This document shows, in pieces, positions 22,101 to 31,294 of a stretch of DNA of 64,000 nt. The translations under genes were made by a program, and so were the position numbers. Source of the stretch: Periplaneta americana (lineage: Eukaryota > Arthropoda > Insecta > Blattodea > Blattidae); contig NC_091127.1 of the NCBI RefSeq assembly GCF_040183065.1, forward strand, positions 28,264,891-28,328,890, written 5' to 3'. The stretch's first letter is position 1. Each line of letters begins with the position of its first letter. The notes below the pieces were generated by a model, which was not told where the DNA came from, made no database searches, and saw nothing but the letters and a program-made list of their open reading frames with translations.

Positions 22101-22667
22101 TTTCCCAGCGGTAATCCCTGCGAAAGAGCGCTTAGGGATATATCATTGTACCTCCGTATTCTGTGTCACCGAAACCATAAGGACTGGTTTAGGCAATGTG
22201 AGGTGATTGAGAGAGTCATGAACCACTCTATCAATCCAACGACCGGAATAGCTCCGATCAAACTTATGTTAGGGATCGATCCCGATCCTATGATAAAGAG
22301 TTTGCCGCAGGCAATACAGGAGGGTGAGCCTCCTAGTGATGAACTACTGTGTAAACTAGCTTTCGACCGAATCAGGAAAAAGGCTGAGTATAGACTCGGT
22401 AAAGTTAAAAGATATCGCCACAAATGGGAGCCCTCACCCGGCGATTTGGTACTGCTAAGGGACGTGAAGTTATCTTCCGCCCTTAGAGGACGTTACTCAC
22501 GCATGGAGTTACTGTACAAGGGGCCCTACGAAATTAAAAGTAAATATGGAGACCATACTTTCGAATTGGTAGAAAGGGGAAAAAGTAAACCTGTTGGTAG
22601 GTACCACAAGCAACTCTTGCGGCCTTTCAAACAGGAGAGGCTAGGAGGCAGGAATGAAAAAGAGTAG
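19092..22667 (+). CDS. pol: Pol polyprotein (protease, RT, RNase H, integrase)
   Basis: It is made as a Gag-Pol fusion by -1 frameshifting, and the frame lacks an ATG near its start. Numbering from the TTG at 19236: aspartic protease with LLDSGSTN (D18) and a second motif DIIIGVESF; reverse transcriptase with LDLTSSYWQ and the catalytic YIDD at 437-440; RNase H with D586 (YTDASSYGYGA), E626/E628 and D653; integrase with an HHCC-type finger (HLSMCH near 801, CEVCQ near 838), catalytic D868, D928 and E963, and a GPY-like YKGPYEI near the C-terminus. Integrase has DNV where DNG is usual, and D928-E963 is one residue short of the common spacing. All catalytic acids are present and there is no internal stop. 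No env follows. Confidence 0.95.
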   Translation: MLDRSLKGSEISVAKCNKSLSKESTNAVSVKRQSEITNPELESNGTYVLPYIDAKIFGIKCCVLLDSGSTNNVCSLEFFQKVRDSGIKLQTLPICSLYCAGALSKKKEKVKYQVWFELECGDVKLNAIFLVIQRLTTDIIIGVESFYEWHALLDFRENRLGVTAGNDSVGHVPFSRHSSRPELDERTAGEIELQEELFFVEHLKICKNVIIEVNPWEGNEVTRGVCQVGCGECELCIGELVQARQIGRNLISGRARYCNEISLGDLRQVVASNNRKTGTFEIVRDKVNQAHGLSECERKRLMDVVGSHLNVFSDAPGLCRVYTHKIKVVGMEEFRHKCRPIPLSLRNQADEVINDMLKDGVIEVSDSPYVNALCWVRKPNGSLRVTIDARHVNSFSVKDNFRTESVDTLLGRISDCSIFTSLDLTSSYWQIPLDEDSRKFTAFLHNGKVYQYTRCPFGIASSGSALLRALDIIFGDSTKGFLAQYIDDFLIYGNNVDRHIRDIDFVLTKLREAGMTVKLGKTAFFKVETVFLGYVISSDGIRPDKERIQSISRIPPPRNRKQVRRYLGILQYQNRFLVNYAKHVAPLRALLKKDTPFRWGSAEQEAFDRTKLLFADSILLERPNDSLPFQIYTDASSYGYGAILCQTDEDNKRHVIATASRGLSRTESNASITELEISAVYFALQKFRQYIFNRQIIIFTDHVSLAFLSRCKLTNSRISRYVHEILAHDVTIRHIPGADNIFGDCLSRLNSKSGLPETITAPAYEIAVMKIDSTRNGALTGKFRRIADLQQEDSTIRALMDKAREITQVKDEVYGLRSGILYKLHGRDIQKWKIYIPASMENELINNFHLSMCHSGSDRIILTMSESFYIKQLSKKVRRVISRCEVCQRAKPLNVRYDNVPQVIIRGKKNELVAVDEHGPMPTSSFGHRYIFVTYDVFTKFLKIYPLRNISSKLCADKLVREYIPTYGPVTAVLSDNVSVHKSKVFCKRLEDAGVKLYNCSAYFPSGNPCERALRDISLYLRILCHRNHKDWFRQCEVIERVMNHSINPTTGIAPIKLMLGIDPDPMIKSLPQAIQEGEPPSDELLCKLAFDRIRKKAEYRLGKVKRYRHKWEPSPGDLVLLRDVKLSSALRGRYSRMELLYKGPYEIKSKYGDHTFELVERGKSKPVGRYHKQLLRPFKQERLGGRNEKE

Positions 22668-23050
22668 GATGGTTAGTCTCACGCGTACAGCTAGGTGAAC
22701 CTGTACAGGGCGGCTGGTACAACCAAGCACGCAGAGTGTGTAATTGATCAATTAATAAATAAATGTAAATATGTGAATGAATGGTATTGTACATATGTAA
22801 ATGTGGATATAAATTGTACATTGTTGTGCTTATTGTGTGAGAGTTGTGTACATAGAAAGGCTTGTGAAGATATATGTAATATTTATTGTAATTGTTTGTA
22901 GTGACATTGTAATCTCACTGTATTGTAAATAATGTGTTACCGGCTGATCGCGCGGGGGAACTATGAGGCTAGTTATAGGCAGAAAGCGGGGACATCTCAT
23001 AACATTGGAAACTCTTTCGGGAATTTCCAATGGTTATGTAGATGGGCATT
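22668..23050 (+). other. 3' noncoding region of Gypsy element
   Basis: No env frame. A purine-rich run at about 22635-22672 spans the end of pol. The bases right before the 3' LTR (GTAGATGGGCATT) are not a clear polypurine tract. Two short open frames here lack motifs. Confidence 0.6.
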
Positions 23051-24046
23051 TGAAGCAGTAATTAGGAGAGGGAGAGACCGATTTATTAGGGAAGTGATAT
23101 CTCCATATTTTTATTACATGTATTCGCGGGGATGTTCTGGCGACTTCGTTAGAATTAGCTTCCCACACAGGTGTTTCGTCACTTGTCAGCATCGGACAGA
23201 TTTAGGGCCACCTTGAGCGGGGTTTCGTATAGACTCGATGAAGCATAAAGCCGGAGTCGGACTAGACCCGTGGGAAAGATATTGCCAAGCTTGGGTTTTC
23301 CAAAGAACGGGTATTCTTGTGAGATATACAAACTAACTAGATGCTATGGGAAATCCTAAGTTTAAATTTAGAGATGACATATTTCGCGCCCAATAAGAAG
23401 AGATCTTGGTCCAGCTTATGAGGTCACTTTGGACCAATAGGGAATAGATTTTAGGCCAGTTAGTGACGTAGTTTTTAACCAATAGGATAGTTAGTTTTAG
23501 CGTAGGATAGGTTTTTATAAATAAGGGTGACGGGGAGCGGAGATCAAGACGACTACTATTCCGCCGCGGAGCGGAGATCATAAAAACGAGTTCGCATCGT
23601 GTCGGCGGCCCTACATACAGGGCAGAATAACTACTTCGTTTGGTGTCGACAGGACTACTATTTCGCTTCGTGTCGTAGTGTACTGGACAGAGTATTGAAT
23701 TTGTAGTATCGGATAGAGCTTATTCAGAGCCGCCATAGAGTCGATACAAAAGGCGATCAACGATTGAATTATATGTCAGCCGGAAATACATATTCTAGGG
23801 TTTACCAAGTGGATAGGACAATAAACTCATAGTTTTGAAGTTTACGCTGCCTTTTATTTAAGTAGCCGGCTTGGTATTATTCCCGACACCAACCTATACC
23901 ACAACCGTACCTCGGCTACCCTGAGTGAATTTCACGCAACATCGAGACGCACCCACCCTCAAATGGCGCCCAACGTGTGGTCACAATAACCACTCACCCT
24001 CAAATGGCGTCCAACGTGGGAACTCAATAACGACATCCCACCCACA
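23051..24046 (+). repeat. 3' LTR
   Basis: 996 bp, offset 7728 from the 5' LTR and matching it except for one C/T difference (AACCCAAT vs AACTCAAT) and one extra base in CGACATCCCACCCACA near the end. It is followed by the ATGT target duplication. Confidence 0.95.
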
Positions 24047-24390
24047 ATGTCATCAGGCAAACTATTGTAGATTTTGATACCAAAGACCATATAGGTTCTG
24101 TTAGTGTTTGTAAGATGGTGTGCTGGAATAGTTAAACTATTTTTGTTACGAGTATCGTAGGTATGGAAGTCACAATTTTGGTGAAAATCAGACAGATTTT
24201 TATAAATTAGTTGTAAAAAATTAAAAATATATAAACCATAAGCAGTAAGAATATTATATTGTAAAAAATGTTCCCTACAAGAGGTCCTACTGTCAACGCC
24301 CGCTATGCATCTCACAATACGCTTTTGAGCAATAAATATATCATTCAGCATGGTTCCAGATCCCCAAAAACAAATACCATATGAAAGACT
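24047..24390 (-). pseudogene. Non-LTR element, 5' surviving part, split by the Gypsy element
   Basis: The minus frame from about 24351 reads IFIAQKRIVRCIAG, SCREHFLQYNILTAYGLYIF, YDTRNKNSL and FGIKIYNSLPDD. This is the region following the RT domain in Jockey/CR1-like ORF2 proteins. It continues in phase at 15322. Its right border near 24390 abuts the satellite array, so the element is 5'-truncated and sits inside the array. Confidence 0.8.
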
Positions 24391-24401
24391 TGACTCGACG
24401 T

Positions 24402-24790
24402 CACTTAGTAAAACCTCCAGAATTTCACTCTCTATTACTAGGGCCAGGAAGTTTATGCCCTAAAAATCTACTAAATGTGTATGCAAGTAAGTTAAAACCT
24501 GTACATTTATCCATATCTTTTATCCCCGGTCGTTTGGACCGGTCTCTCTTAATCTTAACTATTCCTATTCCACTCAGTAAAACCTCCAGAATTTTACTCT
24601 CTATTACTAGGGCCAGGAAGTTCATACCCTAAAAACCTACTAAATGTGTATGCAAGTAAGTTGAAACCTGTACATTTATCTATATCTTTTATCCCGACAA
24701 ACAACCGGTCTCTCTTAGTCTTAACTATTCCTATTAAGCGGCCCCTCACTAAAACCTCCAGAATTTCACTCCCTTTTACTAGGTTGAGAG
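24402..24790. repeat. Satellite-like tandem array, right part
   Basis: The marker CCTCCAGAATTT recurs at 24414, 24583 and 24755 (periods 169 and 172 bp), each with ACTCTCTATTACTAGGGCCA-type sequence and a CGGTCTCTCTTA motif. It is the continuation of the array at 14858-15111. Confidence 0.8.
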
Positions 24791-25250
24791 ATTAGAGAGT
24801 GATTAGGTGGAAGTAAATGATAAACACAGATACTGCAGACTCATGTTCACTTACGTGCTATTCTAAACTATTTCCTTGTTATGTCACTAAACAGTATTTT
24901 AACGTTGCCATGACATCAAAGCGTTGTTTCTTTCTTCCTTTACGTCATAAAACAATAAAACGACTTCTAGCCTGTTAAAGAAACAGCAATTGACAGGAGA
25001 GGAAATCATGAAAGAGTTCAGTAGGACTAAATTGAATCGTTAGAAGTGCAGTGTGCGTGCCGAATGCATCTAACGAGATTTCAACCCCGTGTCACGTGTC
25101 CGCTGCGGTCACGCTTCTTCTCAACCCGTCCTCCATTCACATACCAAACACGGAACAGGGCTTACCCTGTCTAAAGAAGGCTGGTCTCTGTTTTAAGCAT
25201 TACTTCCTCTAATATTGCTCTGGATTCTTTCCGTGGTTCTAATGCTAGTA
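24791..25250. other. No recognisable feature
   Basis: No coding or repeat signal was recognised. It ends with TA at the mariner terminus. Confidence 0.45.
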
Positions 25251-25770
25251 CGAGGGTGCTTCAAAAAACTAACAAAGCTCTCATGGACAAACTTTATTTC
25301 ACAGACAGATATACTGATACATAGAAGTAGAGCACTGGTACATATTACTTTTCAACATAATCACCACGCTTGTCCAAACACTTGTTACAGCGGTAGACCA
25401 AGGCATGGATGCCGGCATAGAAGAAATCTGCGTCAAGTCACTAAAGTCGCGTCCTGACGGCTTACTTAACGTTCGTATCGGTATTGAATCGCTATATACA
25501 TCCAGGTACTTCTTCAACGGTCCGAAGAGATGGAAATCACTGGGCCCAGGTCGGGGCAGTAAGGAGGATGGTCCAGTACCTCTCATCGGAAGCTGTTTCG
25601 CACAGTACACCTCAGCAAGTTGCTAGTGAGGTGGCCTTCAGACGCAAAAACCGGACCACACTACGCATTTCCATGTTTTGACCATATTTCCGTGAGCGCA
25701 GCCATCTTGTAACTGATATTGCAGGGGTCTGGCGAAACATATGCGCAGGCTAATGGCTGCGTAATAAAGC
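25251..25770 (-). mobile_element. Internally deleted mariner element
   Basis: The left end CGAGGGTGCTTCAAAAA, after TA, is a typical mariner inverted terminus. Minus-strand coding remnants follow (25345-25674). The right end is not clear: no matching terminus was seen up to 25860, so 25770 is approximate. Confidence 0.6.
25345..25674 (-). pseudogene. Mariner transposase, internally deleted and frameshifted
   Basis: The minus strand starts MEMRSVVRFLRLKAT, the N-terminus of a mariner transposase. After ~20 codons it runs into the C-terminal third: HPPYCPDLGPSDFHLFGPLK, carrying the third catalytic Asp of the DD34D triad in PSDFHLF, then KKYLDVYSD. After a frameshift near 25435 it reads DADFFYAGIHALVYRCNKCL and GDYVEK-stop at 25345. 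The central domain with the first two catalytic Asp residues is gone, so it is inactive. Confidence 0.75.
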
Positions 25771-25898
25771 TGTGGTCTCCTGCTGCGGCTCTGGCGGAAA
25801 ATTCGAACAAGAAGGGGAATATGTCATCCGTGAAAGCTCTTGTTGTCTTACTTTTCGATTTTCCTTCGTAGTTTCAGACTACAAGTACAATGGATTCA

Positions 25899-26148
25899 GC
25901 CACCGGTGTAGCTCAGTCGGTTCAGGCGCTTGTCTTCCGATCCAGAGTTGCACTCGGGCGCGGGTTCGATTCCCGCTTGGGCTGATTACCTGGTTGGGTT
26001 TTCCACAATTGTAAGGCGAATGTCAAGTAATCTATGGCGAATCCTCTGCCTCATCTGGCCAAATACCATCTCGCTATCACCAATTTCATCGACGCTAAAT
26101 AACCTCGGAGTTGATACAGCGTCGTTAAATAACCGAGTAAAAAAAAAC
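25899..26148 (+). mobile_element. tRNA-derived SINE, family A
   Basis: Head GCCACCGGTGTAGCTCAGTCGG, B box GCGGGTTCGATTCCCGC, body CTATGGCGAATCCTC, tail GACGCTAAATAACC...AGCGTCGTTAAATAACC and an A-run. It is the fullest copy of the family in the window. The predicted tRNA cloverleaf is incomplete, so it is not a tRNA gene. Confidence 0.85.
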
Positions 26149-26367
26149 GAATTCAGTTTCGATTGCCAGCAGGGAAATGGGAGATTTATCTCTCTTTCAC
26201 AGGGAAGAAGAATGTTTGCCTTGACTAATTGTTGTCTGCTTTCGTAAACATTTCTTTACTCCACGTTTACCCCTTAATTAAATTAATAAATTATTATTAT
26301 CGGTTCAGAATCAAAATAAGTCTAATTACTTAGCAGAATCAAGCCTCAATACTTTGTGAAAGCGGTG

Positions 26368-26454
<87 letters not shown>

Positions 26455-26467
26455 CATTATTATTATT
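26368..26467. repeat. (ATT)n microsatellite, ~100 bp
   Basis: Almost pure trinucleotide run. It creates an artefactual poly-Ile frame on the minus strand. Confidence 0.95.
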
Positions 26468-26479
26468 GTTAATGTTTTT

Positions 26480-26742
26480 CTTTTGGACATTACGACGAAG
26501 TGATGAGAAGCGAATAGAGGCATTTTAAATGTGATATGGAGAAGAATGGAACGTGTGAAGTGGACAGAAAGAATAAGAAATAAAGCTGTGTTGGAAAGAG
26601 TGGGTGAAGAAAGAATGATGCTGAAACTGATCAGGAAGAGGAAAAGGAATTGGTTGTGTCACTGGCTAAGAAGAAACTGCCTACTGAAGGATGCACTGGA
26701 TGGAATGGTAAACGGGAAAAGAGTTAGGGGCAGAAGAAGATA
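26480..26742 (+). pseudogene. Non-LTR RT C-terminal tail remnant
   Basis: Reads RSDEKRIEAF before a disruption, then WRRMERVKWTERIRNKAVLE, RVGEERMMLKLIRKRKRNWL and GHWLRR-like CHWLRRNCLLKDALDG. This tail follows the RT domain in many arthropod endonuclease-RT elements. The end is cut at 26742, where a tRNA-like D-arm sequence in reverse (GGCGCTCTACCAACTGAGCTA) begins. Confidence 0.65.
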
Positions 26743-26785
26743 TCAGGCGCTCTACCAACTGAGCTATCGAGTTCGTCTCAAGCCA
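26743..26785 (-). repeat. tRNA-like 5'-half fragment
   Basis: In reverse, TAGCTCAGTTGGTAGAGCGCC is an A-box/D-arm consensus. No B box or anticodon arm follows, so it is a fragment of a SINE head or tRNA pseudogene. Confidence 0.4.
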
Positions 26786-26890
26786 AAGGCTTGGAATCAT
26801 CCTTTCATACTGGCGACTCTGTTATAGAGTACTGTCCATAGCGTCTGATCTAGTCAGCACTGCTTATGGTGGGAAGAAACATTACAAATG

Positions 26891-26924
26891 TAATCTTCAT
26901 CTTAACATCGGAAGATGAAGATTA
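26891..26924. other. Perfect 13-bp hairpin
   Basis: TAATCTTCATCTT and AAGATGAAGATTA are perfectly complementary around the loop AACATCGG. No function can be assigned. Confidence 0.6.
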
Positions 26925-27528
26925 AATTATCAATTGTTTTTTACTCTCGACGATATCTCCAAATTTCTTAACCAGTTATCTTAGCTCACTACTTTCTTTT
27001 CTGTAAAATGCTCTCTGGACATCTTGAATAATTTTTAGCTCTATAATATTTACTTCTGTATTTGTGCATGACAATAATGCCGATTTAATAATTTGAAGGC
27101 GCTGGAAAACAATTTGATGTAGGAAAGCGCTCACGTCTAGCCATGTTGCCATATTTCTTTCGATGTCAAGGGAATGCTCAGGGCATATGAATGAGTAGCG
27201 TCTCTGCAATACGATCTGAAATAAGTGCTAAGGAAATGCTCATTACTTAAGTGTTTCCTCATTCTATAAGTGACGACTATGAATTCGACCCTTAATCAAT
27301 GAATGAATGAATGAATATCATTCGTGGCCTGAACATGCCACAGTTTTACAAATTCCAAATATATAAACATGATAGAACTTAAATTTTGTCGCCGAGGTTC
27401 TTAAAAACACAGCCACAATGACTTTTTCTGCCACAAATTTTAATGAATATGTGAGGTTGGAAATCTAATCTTCTGTGTGGTCATTGAACTACAGTTTTAC
27501 ACTTAACAAACAGTAGGTCTATTTTTAT
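26925..27528. other. No recognisable feature
   Basis: Only a short (GAAT)n run near 27298-27317. No coding signal. Confidence 0.45.
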
Positions 27529-27781
27529 CCCACACCTGTGGAGTAACGGCTAGAGCGTCTGGCCGCGAAACGAGGTGGCCCGGGTTCGATTCGCGGTTGG
27601 GGTAAGTTACCTGGTTGAGGTTTTTTCCGGGGTTTTCCCTCAATCCAGTAAGAGAAAGTGCTGTATAACTTTCGGTGCTGGACTCCGGACTCATTTCACC
27701 GGCATTATCACTGTCATCTCATTCAAACGCTAAATAACCTAAGATGTTGATAAAGCGTCGTAAAATAACCTATTAAAAATC
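27529..27781 (+). mobile_element. tRNA-derived SINE, family B
   Basis: Head CCCACACCTGTGGAGTAACGG, B box GGGTTCGATTCGC, body TTACCTGGTTGAGG and tail GATGTTGATAAAGCGTCGTA. Same family as 13856-14093. Confidence 0.85.
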
Positions 27782-30700
27782 AGATATAACCATCTACGAT
27801 CATAATCCTATGAAATTGAGAATAAGAAGTGTAAAAAGAAAAAGTACAATTAGCAGATTCGAAAAATTTATTCTATGGGAACGAAATAAATATTAACATA
27901 TCAATTGGCAAGAGGGAAATATTTAAAATAAAAGGTCTATAAAATGAATAGCTGGAAAACGCGCCCGAATTATTACATTGCTCTATATCATAACAATAGA
28001 CGACTTAATGGCTTCTTGTAATCACATTCCTAATATCTGCCTGAGTCATTCGATGCTACTAGCTGTACCGTTAGTCTCTAATTATGGGACATTCGAGCCC
28101 GTTGCTGCATGTTAATACGCCTGCGCTGAAGAAACTAATCTAAGTTCATCGTCGCCTACCTAGTAATTGGTCTTCTCCAAGATTTACACTACCTTCAATT
28201 ATTTTACAGGAATGATTAGCATATTCGTCGCCCCGGAAACACAGCGCTACTATTTAAGATGGCGCTGCAAGTTAAATAGCCAAGAATAAAATATTCCTGT
28301 CTCATTATTAAGTAGTACGGAAGGTCGTAAATTCTCTACTACCCTTCCACCCTCGATCAAATGTTCCGGTTCATATAGACCTTTCGGACCACACATAATG
28401 AGGGGTACAGCCTCACAGAAAACTATAAGATAGGTCGATACCAGTGAGATAACATGTCTGTCGCTGTCTTAATTAGGACAACTGCTAGACAGTGAACCCG
28501 TATAACAACAATAAATTAAATTCCTTGTTTTAAATTTGTCCCGTAATTATTAACAAAAGCTCACTGAACCCATTTAGAGGGAGGAAGGGTAATATGAAGT
28601 TTCGACACGTATCACGGAAACACGAGAGTGATGGACTTCTGTTATAATCTTTTTCTTATTTAAAAACTGACATCAAATCTTTTTCATTTTAAGTATTCAT
28701 TCTGGATTTAATCCCTTTACAGATTACAGCAGTCATGTCAAAAGATGCCCATAGGCGCAAGCGCGGGCTTTAGAGTTCATAAGAGCCTGAGTGCTTTACA
28801 GAGGAAAGGAAAGAGACAGACGAAAGAGGTAGTATGTGCCACTTGGTCGAGCTATATACAGGGATGGCCAGCACTGATTCAATGGATAAAGGAAAGAGAA
28901 CTTATTAAAACTGTATCCACCTTAATTTTTAGATTTGTCTGAGAAATATAGGGTAAGTGCATCATAAGAATGTGAGTTTTAGTTTTAATGCTGATTTTTC
29001 ACAAGTTCGTTATTCAAAAGGAATATTTTCTCAACTTTTTTTTATAGAAAAGTGAAATTTTTAGATATGTTTATTTAATAGTCTTACAGGTAATGAAACA
29101 ATGTTTTCTCTAATATATCGTAAACACGTATTACTGAAGATAGTGTATTGAAAGTTTTCAAAATATTCTCATGGAAAATGTTTGTACGGAAATGAATAAA
29201 CAAAGCAACCACTGTTATATCATAAATAAAATACATGTGGCCATATGTTGTAAAACGTCATCTCTATAGCTTCAGCAGATTTCGAGAAAATAGTTTAATA
29301 TTCTTTTGATAAGAATTCGCGCATCAATGTCACCTGAAAAGCATAATGCGGTAAGAGTTTTGTCGTGTAATATTAGTTACAGTTAAAACATATACCTAGG
29401 TAACTTTGCTTTGTACTGTAATATTGCTTTCATTAGTTGATTACTTTTATAAGGCTAAAAATACCATCAATATCAATTCCAACTTATCATTTCATACTCA
29501 ATATCTTTCTCTGGGATATCACTTTCTTTATAAATGATGTGTTTCATTCACTTAGTACAGTATAGTTTTACTATTATGGATTTATGTGAATATCCCTTCT
29601 TAACTCATTATTATGTTATTAACGTTTAAAACACAACAAAAATTTAAGAAATTGGTGTTAGTACTGTTATTTTACAGATAATTTCATACAGAAAGAAGCC
29701 ATATAAAAATGACATAAAATTTCACGTTCCGTTTGAAGTTTGTACACCATTGTTTTCTTAATCCAACAGGTTATTTATTCATATACATAATCCTTCCTCC
29801 TTCCATACCTAGCGCTTGATGCCCGCGCACGACATCAAGTTCAGAAAAATGCGCTTGCTTTGACATCATTAGATTACAGGCTTACTGTGATGTTATGCGA
29901 TCTAATTGATTCTTTTTGATTTGTCCATCAGAGGCCTATGCTTTATGAAGATACGCTGTCAAGTAATAGAAAATAGAGGAGCAACACTTTCTTAAACCGT
30001 TTTTTGTTTTTAATGTCCATGTCGGGACCAAGAATAACAGTTCAGGAAAGCTGCTTCATGATTAGAGCCCGGGTTTTTTGTAATATGAAAATGGGAAATA
30101 TGTACATAAATATGTAGCTAAAAATGGCAAAATATGTAGATAAATATGTAATAAATAAAGAATATGTAATTTAAAATCTAAGCTTCATTAGATGTATTTT
30201 TGCACACTAATAAAAATTACAGGTGCACATGTGATTCAACCTCATTTAATTATTTGTTTGAAGGCGCAATTAATAATTAAATATGTTTTCATATTTTCTG
30301 CTGTCATTGATCGTCTCGTCAATGGCAACCCATTCGTAGGAATCAACAATTTCAGCTCTAATGGTTTCCAATCACTGTCATTTCCTTATTTTTATAATAG
30401 CATTGCGTGAATTCTTCTAACCAGCGAAGTAAAACCTGGCCTATTAAGGAGAAATTTGAATTTCAAGTGAGATAAGACGGGCCGAATATTCGTGTCCAAC
30501 ATGTATATTTCCACAAGTTGTCAAATGCGGTAAAACGTTAATTTATTTTCTTTTTGAAAGACTAGTTTCCCTTCTCATTTTTAATTTCCACTATTTTTCC
30601 TCTTTTTCGCTTTCTTTTCTCTATTTGGATATACTACACTCAACTGTCGACAATAGACCTCGTTTCTACCTTTTATTCACTGAATAATATATGCACATAC

Positions 30701-30945
30701 GCTGATAGTGCAAATACGCTGCATTCCAACATGTATAATAAATTATCGCAAAGTTTCAAATACTTGGATAAAAGTAACAACTTTATCAATAGAAATTAAA
30801 TGCCTCGCATATGTAGCTATGCGTGACTCCAGTCTTGCGTTTCTTATTATGGTGAATGATTTAATTCTTTACCACATGAAGTCGTCTGAAAAATTATGGA
30901 GACAATGAAAAGTTAATTAAAGGAATTGAACGTTATCTACAGTAA
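27782..30945. other. Long stretch without recognised features
   Basis: Probably intergenic or intronic DNA. A 65-codon frame at 28745-28942 has no motif. Around 30096-30172 the word AATATGTA occurs about five times in degenerate tandem order. No transposon termini were recognised. Confidence 0.4.
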
Positions 30946-31004
30946 TGTCACAAAAGGTCTGAGATTCCCCGATATATCTGGGTAATCTCGGACCTCGTGT
31001 GACA
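30946..31004. other. 59-nt imperfect palindrome (hairpin)
   Basis: TGTCACA, AGGTC, GAGATT and CCC pair in order with GGG, AATCTC, GACCT and TGTGACA around the loop GATATATCT, with single mismatches between blocks. It could be a small hairpin RNA or a compact MITE. Neither is proven. Confidence 0.6.
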
Positions 31005-31294
31005 TTTATTAGGACTATTTCGTGAATACAATAAAAATGTAAATGATATATCTCTCAAATTCGCTCATCAAATGTTATTAATTGTACACTTATGTGAAGT
31101 TGAAATAGATAAATAACGTTTACTACAATAAAGAAATTGGATGTTATTCAGTAATGCCAATTGAGAAAAGCGAAATACAGGTTTAACAATGTTAATTACA
31201 AAGTCATGTACTGCGCCTTTCTCTTGTTATTATAACAAATACATTTTCATTATCTGCTGAAATAATAATTTAATTTAAACATTTTATAATATAA

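Larger units (their letters stand above)
15323..24046 (+). mobile_element. Intact Ty3/Gypsy LTR retrotransposon, 8.7 kb
   Basis: Two ~995-bp direct repeats beginning TGAAGCAG and ending CCCACA bound the element. The 4-bp TSD is ATGT (15319-15322 and 24047-24050). Inside, in order, are a tRNA-Lys-like primer site, a leader, gag, a -1 frameshift site and pol (protease, RT, RNase H, integrase). There is no env. By eye the LTRs differ by one substitution and one single-base indel near their 3' ends, and no stop breaks gag or pol, so the insertion is recent and may still be competent. About 1-kb LTRs with a Lys primer resemble the Osvaldo branch, but that placement is tentative. Confidence 0.95.

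Noticed and set aside
22668-23050. Possible env gene after pol
   Set aside because: Less than 400 bases and only short frames; no signal peptide, fusion or transmembrane pattern.
25899-25980. Possible tRNA gene
   Set aside because: A and B boxes are present but the sequence continues into a SINE body with family copies; stems do not form a full cloverleaf.
26326-26523. Poly-isoleucine frame
   Set aside because: Translation of an (ATT)n microsatellite.
28745-28942. 65-codon frame after an acceptor-like CCCTTTACAG
   Set aside because: The acceptor-like site is followed by a different frame that stops quickly; composition and motifs give no support.
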